Part shown: piece after piece, positions 13,188 through 16,752 of the stretch
Numbering within the stretch: the stretch's first letter is position 1
Layout of the letters: every line of letters starts with the position of its first letter
DNA from: Candidatus Naiadarchaeum limnaeum
GTDB taxonomy: Archaea > Undinarchaeota > Undinarchaeia > Undinarchaeales > Naiadarchaeaceae
Length of the DNA: 16,752 bases
NCBI GenBank assembly: GCA_014189685.1
Contig: DVAB01000003.1
Coordinates: 1-16,752 of the forward strand
Direction: 5' to 3'
Position numbers and translations under genes: made by a program
The notes under the pieces: model-generated
Database searches by the model: none
Seen by the model: only the letters and a program-made list of their open reading frames with translations
What the model was told of the DNA's origin: nothing

Positions 13188-13658
13188 TTATTCAACAGTT
13201 CCAACCCTTGTAACCTGTGTCCATGGAATCGGGCCGTACTTTTGCATGCTCTGCAAAATTCTATCATAAATTCCGCGGCTGATACTCTTTATATCAACAT
13301 CACCCTGCCCCTCTGTTGTAAACATTATGCCGTCTTTTTTATCCCCATAGAGAACATGTATGTAAAAATCAGCCTTCCAGATGCTGTCCCTGAAAAATCT
13401 TTTCCTTACTCCTCTGATTTTGCCCCAATACTTTTTCCAAGTGAAGCCCTCAAACATATCCCCAAGCTCTTTTGAGCCTTTTCCCTCATCAACCTTCATT
13501 ATGTAAATTTTTGTTGGAGTAATGCTGTGCTTTGCAAGAAGCGCCTGAACCTCTTCGCGCAGCTCGCTCTGGCTTTTTAGCTTCTGCTCCAGGCGCGCAA
13601 TTACATTACCATGCGCTTTTGGAACAAATATGATTTCGAAATGAGGCCTTGGAATCAT
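13188..13658 (-). CDS. Uncharacterised 156-aa protein
   Basis: I do not recognise this protein. It begins MIPRPHFEIIFVPKAHGNVI and then has a charged helical stretch (ARLEQKLKSQSELREEVQALL, about 21-41), a strand (KIYIMKVDEG), a basic aromatic segment (FTWKKYWGKIRGVRKRFFRD, about 72-91), a strand (FYIHVLYGDKKDGIMFTT) and a C-terminal helix. It is soluble, rich in Lys/Arg and aromatic residues, and could contact nucleic acid or ribosomes, but that is only a composition-based guess. It is divergent from the trm56 operon over a 75-bp region with a TATA box for each direction, and lies upstream of the acidic protein gene on the same strand. Confidence 0.7.
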   Translation of the reverse strand: MIPRPHFEIIFVPKAHGNVIARLEQKLKSQSELREEVQALLAKHSITPTKIYIMKVDEGKGSKELGDMFEGFTWKKYWGKIRGVRKRFFRDSIWKADFYIHVLYGDKKDGIMFTTEGQGDVDIKSISRGIYDRILQSMQKYGPIPWTQVTRVGTVE

Positions 13659-13683
13659 ATGTATCGAGGAAATAGTGAGAGTG

Positions 13684-13695
13684 TAAATATATATT
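13684..13695 (-). promoter_or_regulatory. TATA box of the 156-aa gene
   Basis: The minus strand reads AATATATATTTA, centred about 32 bp upstream of the ATG at 13658, giving a very short leader. Confidence 0.55.
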
Positions 13696-13702
13696 GCTTA
13701 CG

Positions 13703-13710
13703 CTTTAAGA
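13703..13710 (+). promoter_or_regulatory. TATA box of the trm56 operon
   Basis: CTTTAAGA is centred about 27 bp upstream of the ATG at 13734, fitting a leaderless mRNA. This supports the ATG at 13734 over in-frame codons further upstream, which lie before or within the promoter. Confidence 0.55.
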
Positions 13711-13713
13711 AAC

Positions 13714-13725
13714 GTACAATTGTAC
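13714..13725. promoter_or_regulatory. 12-bp perfect palindrome GTACAATTGTAC, candidate operator
   Basis: The palindrome lies between the TATA box (13703-13710) and the trm56 start codon (13734). Archaeal repressors often bind there to block polymerase recruitment. No regulator gene is visible in the window. Confidence 0.45.
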
Positions 13726-13733
13726 ACTCAAAG

Positions 13734-14249
13734 ATGGCAAAAATTGAGGTTCTCCGTTTAGAGCATCGGAAAAAGCGCGACCCAAGGGTCAGCACACATG
13801 TATGTTTAGCTGCGCGCGCCTTTGGAGCTTCTGCTATTTATTATTCTGGGGAGCGCGATTTAGTTTTAGAGAAGACTGTAAGGGATGTTGTAAAAAACTG
13901 GGGCGGGCCATTTTCTATAAAATATATCCCGCAGCCACGCTCTTTTATTAAAAATTACCGCGGTAAAAAAGTAAATTTAACAATGTATGGCTTACCATTT
14001 GCTCAAAGCACAAAGCGCATAGCCCAAAGCCGAAAGCCTATTTTAGTAATTATCGGCGGTGCAAAAGTTCCTGGGTGGGTCTATGGTTTATCCGATTATA
14101 ATTTAGCAGTTACAAACCAGCCGCATTCTGAAGTTGCTGCGCTCTCAGTATTTTTATATGAATTTTTTGCGCACAGAGAAAAGAAATTTAAGTCTGCGAA
14201 ACTAAAAATAGTTCCGCAGGCGCGCGGAAAAAAGTTCTCAAATAAATGA
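13734..14249 (+). CDS. trm56: tRNA (cytidine(56)-2'-O)-methyltransferase
   Basis: A 171-aa SPOUT-class enzyme that methylates the ribose of C56 in the tRNA T-loop, an archaeal modification. The N-terminal IEVLRLEHRKKRDPRVSTHV (4-23) and AARAFGASAIYYSGERD (26-42) match the family, as does NLTMYGLPF (81-89). The trefoil-knot region VIIGGAKVPGWVYGLSDYNL (105-124) with VTNQPHSEVAALSVFL (126-141) carries the SAM-binding elements. The open frame continues upstream to 13611, but homologues start at this MAKIEVLRL and the TATA box is placed for this ATG. It is first in an operon; its TGA overlaps the ATG of the next gene. Confidence 0.93.
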   Translation: MAKIEVLRLEHRKKRDPRVSTHVCLAARAFGASAIYYSGERDLVLEKTVRDVVKNWGGPFSIKYIPQPRSFIKNYRGKKVNLTMYGLPFAQSTKRIAQSRKPILVIIGGAKVPGWVYGLSDYNLAVTNQPHSEVAALSVFLYEFFAHREKKFKSAKLKIVPQARGKKFSNK

Positions 14250-14446
14250 AAATTGAAGTTAAGTTTGATGGTAAAACTGAAAATCTGGATTTGCCCAGCG
14301 GCGCAACTGTTTTAGATGTTTTTAAAAAGTTAAATTTGAGTACAGAGGTTTATCTTGCGAAAATAGGAAAGGATATTGTTATTGAACAAGAGAAAATTTC
14401 TGAGAACGATAGGGTTGAGCTGATTAAGGTGATCAGCGGTGGATAA
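14246..14446 (+). CDS. Ubiquitin-like sulfur carrier protein (SAMP2/TtuB/MoaD-ThiS type)
   Basis: A 66-aa beta-grasp protein starting MKIEVKFDGKTENLDLPSGA and ending KVISGG. The C-terminal Gly-Gly is what an E1-like enzyme adenylates and converts to a thiocarboxylate. The segment ATVLDVFKKLNLSTEVYLAK (20-39) is the usual helix of the ThiS/MoaD fold. MoaD and ThiS alone cannot be excluded, but the next gene is an NcsA/TtuA thiolase, which in archaea and Thermus takes sulfur from such a carrier (SAMP2 or TtuB). The ATG overlaps the trm56 TGA by 4 bp, and the stop overlaps the ncsA start by 8 bp. No E1-like (UbaA/ThiF) or desulfurase gene is in the window. Confidence 0.85.
   Translation: MKIEVKFDGKTENLDLPSGATVLDVFKKLNLSTEVYLAKIGKDIVIEQEKISENDRVELIKVISGG
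14428..14433 (+). promoter_or_regulatory. Shine-Dalgarno site of ncsA inside the sulfur carrier gene
   Basis: GGTGAT, preceded by AA, is complementary to the archaeal 16S rRNA 3' end and lies 5 bp before the GTG at 14439. It lies within the last codons of the sulfur carrier gene and decides for the GTG start of ncsA. Confidence 0.6.
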
Positions 14447-15353
14447 ATCAACTAAGTGTGCGCTCTGCCCTCAAAAGGCAGTTGTTCACTTGAAGTACTT
14501 TAACAGAAAACTCTGCAAACAGCATTTTAGCGAGCTAACACAAGATCGAATTAGAAAAAACATTAGCAAAAATGAGCTTGTCGATAAGAATAATAGAGTT
14601 GCGGTTGCTGTTTCTGGCGGGAAAGATTCAACAACATTGCTCTATTCTTTAGCAAATTTCGCTGAAAAGTTCCCAATCGAATTGGTTGGAATAACAATTG
14701 ACGAAGGAATTGAAGGATATCGCTCTGAAAGTTTGAAAGTTGTTGAAAAGAATTATAAAAAACTCGGAATTGAGTACAAAATTCTCCGCTATGAAAATGA
14801 GGTTGGCAAGCCAATGGATGAAATTGTAAAAAAGGACCAGAGACTTCCATGCTCATACTGCGGAGTTTTCCGCCGCGATTTATTAAATAAAGCTGCGCTC
14901 GAAGTTGATGCTGATAAAATTGCAACTGGGCATAATTTGGATGATGAAGTGCAGTCAATTTTAATGAATTACATTCGCGGTGATTTTTCAAGATTGGCGC
15001 GCACAGGCACGAAAACTGCTGCAGACACTGGGTTTGTTCAGCGCATAAAGCCATTGAGTGTTGTTCCAGAAAAAGAAATTGCGCTCTATGCAATGCTAAA
15101 TAATTTTGAAGTTTACTGGGGAGAATGCCCTTATTCACATGAGGCTTTCCGCAGCGAAATTCGCGATACTCTGAATAGATGGGAAGAAAGAAGTCCTGGG
15201 ACAAAATATCAGATTTACAATGGCGCTGAAAATTTGAAAGAGCTTTTAAAAGGCGCAATTGGGGGGGCAATTTTGTTTGAGTGCGAGATTTGCGGGACTC
15301 CGTCTCCTAGTGTGATTTGCAAAAGCTGTGAAATGAAAAAGGAAGTTAGATGA
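14439..15353 (+). CDS. ncsA: tRNA 2-thiouridine synthetase, NcsA/TtuA/Ctu1 family
   Basis: A 304-aa PP-loop adenylating enzyme of the tRNA 2-thiolation family. It activates a tRNA uridine (U34 in NcsA/Ctu1, U54 in thermophile TtuA) and replaces its O2 with sulfur. The N-terminal zinc finger is C7-x2-C10 with C26-x2-H29. The PP-loop SGGKDS is at 59-64. The three cysteines C138, C141 and C230 match the Fe-S ligands of TtuA. A C-terminal zinc finger is C282, C285, C294, C297. GHNLDDEVQSILMNYIRGD (164-182) is typical. The GTG start overlaps the sulfur carrier gene and has a good Shine-Dalgarno. Whether U34 or U54 is the target cannot be read from sequence. It converges on the SRP RNA gene. Confidence 0.93.
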   Translation: MDKSTKCALCPQKAVVHLKYFNRKLCKQHFSELTQDRIRKNISKNELVDKNNRVAVAVSGGKDSTTLLYSLANFAEKFPIELVGITIDEGIEGYRSESLKVVEKNYKKLGIEYKILRYENEVGKPMDEIVKKDQRLPCSYCGVFRRDLLNKAALEVDADKIATGHNLDDEVQSILMNYIRGDFSRLARTGTKTAADTGFVQRIKPLSVVPEKEIALYAMLNNFEVYWGECPYSHEAFRSEIRDTLNRWEERSPGTKYQIYNGAENLKELLKGAIGGAILFECEICGTPSPSVICKSCEMKKEVR

Positions 15354-15374
15354 ATTTTGATGAATAGATAAAGT

Positions 15375-15641
15375 AGCACCGCAGCCTGAGTGGGAATGGC
15401 CGCTTACTATCGTTAACCTCTTAATAGAGCTCCACTCCGCTTTCTGCGAGCACCTCCTGTTTTACTTAGTGTTGCTTCCTTCCGGACCTCACACGGTTTG
15501 CAAAGCATTCAGCCCCACAGGGCGAAGCTTCGACGCCCTAGCAAGAGACAATAGCTGCGCACCAAGCCGCCCCAAACATTCAGCCAGCCGTAAAGCAGAT
15601 TTACTGTATAGGAGACTGCTACCCTCCCGCCTAGCGGTGCC
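15375..15641 (-). ncRNA. ffs: Signal recognition particle 7S RNA
   Basis: About 267 nt on the minus strand. The hallmark is the helix 8 region at 15469-15494, GTGTGAGGTCCGGAAGGAAG followed by CAACAC, with the GGAA tetraloop and the asymmetric loop that binds SRP54. The ends GCACCGC (15634-15640) and GCGGTGC (15376-15382) pair to form helix 1, which is found in archaea. CTATTGT/ACGATAG and CTCTT/AAGAG form parts of helix 5. A GGGCG/CGCCC hairpin (around 15516-15537) fits the SRP19-binding helix 6. The region near the 5' end with GTAAA-TCTGC-TTTAC fits the Alu-domain hairpins. Ends are estimated to within a few bases. The promoter is inside the upstream coding sequence. The RNA scaffolds SRP19 and SRP54 for co-translational targeting. 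Confidence 0.92.
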
Positions 15642-15655
15642 AACCGATAATTTGT

Positions 15656-16752
15656 CTATTCAGGATAATAAACCTTCCCACCATGCCTTTCAACTATATA
15701 ATCTTTTTCAGTTTTTTCTGTTTCTCTACTTGAAACTTGCCCGCTTTTTGTGTACCTTTGCTCAGAAATACTCGGTCCGCTTGTTTGATTTAATTTTTTA
15801 AGAGCATCGCTTGTGATTTTGTCAATTTTTCTCATCTCATCTGTCTTATATTGCTCCAAAATTTCGCGCGGCTCTTTTTTGTGTATAGGATCAAACCAAA
15901 TATTTACAATTATGCTTGGCATTGTAACAATCGGAGAAATAAATTTTGTTATTTTTTCAAAAACTTTTTCCTCTTTTTTAACTACTTCTGCACGCGGTTT
16001 TGAAAATGTTTTAACCCAGATTGGATTTGTATAAGCTGTATAACCATTTTCAGTGTGCGCAACAAATCTGTAATAAGTATCTTCTGCTAAAAATTTGTCA
16101 TCCCAAATAAGTTCTGGTTCAAAGTATTTGTTCGGCCGCAAAACTTCTTCTAATTCCTCTGCATTCCAGATTTCAATTTCACTAACTCGGCCAAATTCAA
16201 GATTTGAGGCTAACTGGATTTTCATTTTTACTTTATCAGTATCTGCAATTAAAGCTTCCTGCCCAAAAGTTGTATCCCCAATCCAAACGGTTATTACAGG
16301 CCCATCTGTTATGAAAGAATTTCCATTTTTCAGCGCTTCTAAAATTCCGCTTTGTGAAACGGTATTTGTATAAACATAAGTTCGCGCTTTTCCAAGAATT
16401 TGCCAATCACCGTGCGAATCACTTCCTGCTCCAATGAAAACTTTTCTTTCCTTTGCTAAAAGTTCTTTCCATTTTTGCAAGCCTTTTTCTAACTCACTCT
16501 GATCTTTTTCCCATGTTTCAAAGTTCCAAATCTGCAAGCCTGTGAAAGGTAAATTATAATCCTCTTCTTTCCATTTCTGTCTGAAAGGGTCCTCGTAAAA
16601 AGGATGTGCAACATAGCCCGCACCGCCTTGTGATTTAACCTTTTCAACTAGCTGTTTTGGAGAAAGTGTTTTTGTTTTGCCATTCGCCTCAAGCTCATCT
16701 CCAGGAATATAATTTTCAATTCCAATGGCTAAAAAATGTCTGTATCGTTCAG
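15656..16752 (-). CDS. PHP-domain phosphoesterase, CehA/McbA-like (5' end off the window)
   Basis: A partial gene of at least 365 codons, open to the right edge. A start codon at 16535-16537 would be an internal TTG; the frame continues upstream with clear PHP-domain sequence. Reading from the edge: RYRHFLAIGIENYIPGDE, then GGAGYVAHPFYEDPF, GLQIWNFETW, and GAGSDSHGDWQILGKARTYV. The His of AHP and the SDSHG cluster are metal-site motifs of PHP phosphoesterases; the first HxH motif is outside the window. A beta-rich C-terminal part (KMKIQLASNLEFGRVSEIEI, YYRFVAHTENGYTAYTNPIW) is typical of the CehA/McbA type. The last ~90 residues are charged, with a predicted membrane-adjacent Pro/Ile stretch. 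Substrate unknown. The gene ends just before the SRP RNA. Confidence 0.85.
   Translation of the reverse strand, partial: ERYRHFLAIGIENYIPGDELEANGKTKTLSPKQLVEKVKSQGGAGYVAHPFYEDPFRQKWKEEDYNLPFTGLQIWNFETWEKDQSELEKGLQKWKELLAKERKVFIGAGSDSHGDWQILGKARTYVYTNTVSQSGILEALKNGNSFITDGPVITVWIGDTTFGQEALIADTDKVKMKIQLASNLEFGRVSEIEIWNAEELEEVLRPNKYFEPELIWDDKFLAEDTYYRFVAHTENGYTAYTNPIWVKTFSKPRAEVVKKEEKVFEKITKFISPIVTMPSIIVNIWFDPIHKKEPREILEQYKTDEMRKIDKITSDALKKLNQTSGPSISEQRYTKSGQVSSRETEKTEKDYIVERHGGKVYYPE
15664..15673 (-). promoter_or_regulatory. SRP RNA TATA box embedded in the PHP coding sequence
   Basis: The minus strand reads GTTTATTATC, centred about 27 bp upstream of the predicted SRP RNA 5' end. The same bases are the codons for Val-Tyr-Tyr-Pro near the end of the PHP protein. 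Confidence 0.6.

Noticed and set aside
13611-13733. Upstream in-frame extension of trm56 by 41 codons
   Set aside because: It crosses the divergent promoter region and overlaps the start of the opposite gene. Family homologues begin at the ATG at 13734, and the TATA box is correctly spaced for it.
15469-15801. Plus-strand open frame of 110 codons
   Set aside because: It is antisense to the SRP RNA and the PHP gene, and its predicted protein has no coherent domain.
1-16752. A defence island, prophage or transposon as the undescribed system
   Set aside because: I looked on both strands for transposases, integrases, nucleases with defence neighbours, reverse transcriptases, toxin-antitoxin pairs and terminal repeats and recognised none. 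The HD hydrolase stands alone and belongs to a common housekeeping-like family.

Overview
The window is archaeal chromosome. Gene content shows this: Spt5 with an NGN-KOW layout, SecE, an archaeal L11, the archaeal tRNA C56 methyltransferase, UbiA and GGPP-synthase lipid genes, an SRP RNA with archaeal helix 1, and a tRNA gene with a bulge-helix-bulge intron. So does gene expression: TATA-like boxes sit about 26-36 bp upstream of many start codons, as expected for leaderless or nearly leaderless mRNAs, while operon-internal genes use Shine-Dalgarno sites or overlap. The DNA is AT-rich and tightly packed. The style and the odd L11 suggest a DPANN-type or other small-genome archaeon, but I cannot fix the phylum.

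Minus-strand block, 1-6283, read right to left: a SlyD-type FKBP prolyl isomerase, ftsZ (GTG start 2 bp after the FKBP stop), a 54-aa secE, spt5 starting on the base after the secE stop, and rpl11. ftsZ-secE-spt5-rpl11 is a widely conserved archaeal order. L1, L10 and L12, which commonly follow L11, are absent; instead come a double PRC-barrel protein and a 709-aa B12-binding radical SAM enzyme. L11 carries a tail of about 108 residues that resembles ribosomal stalk tails in composition.

Lipid/isoprenoid block, 6338-9788: a class I methyltransferase, a canonical UbiA prenyltransferase (DGGGP-synthase-like), a second UbiA homologue that keeps only the first Asp motif, and a trans-polyprenyl diphosphate synthase. 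Two divergent gene pairs here each share one AT-rich promoter core midway between their start codons.

Accessory block, 9834-13658: three unrecognised small genes, an HD phosphohydrolase related to SAMHD1/dGTPase proteins, a tRNA-Gln(UUG) gene with a 59-nt intron at position 37/38, an acidic low-complexity protein with in-frame palindromic and tandem repeats, and another unrecognised protein.

tRNA-modification operon, 13734-15353: trm56, a 66-aa ubiquitin-like sulfur carrier ending in Gly-Gly, and an NcsA/TtuA-type tRNA 2-thiolation enzyme, all overlapping. Convergent to it are the SRP 7S RNA (15375-15641) and a PHP-domain gene cut by the right edge, whose last codons contain the probable SRP RNA promoter.

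I saw no CRISPR array, insertion sequence, integrase or restriction system. The main oddities are the L11 extension, the small palindromes (including a pair at the left edge sharing a core with a pair inside a coding region), the divergent UbiA paralogue, and the shared or embedded promoters.
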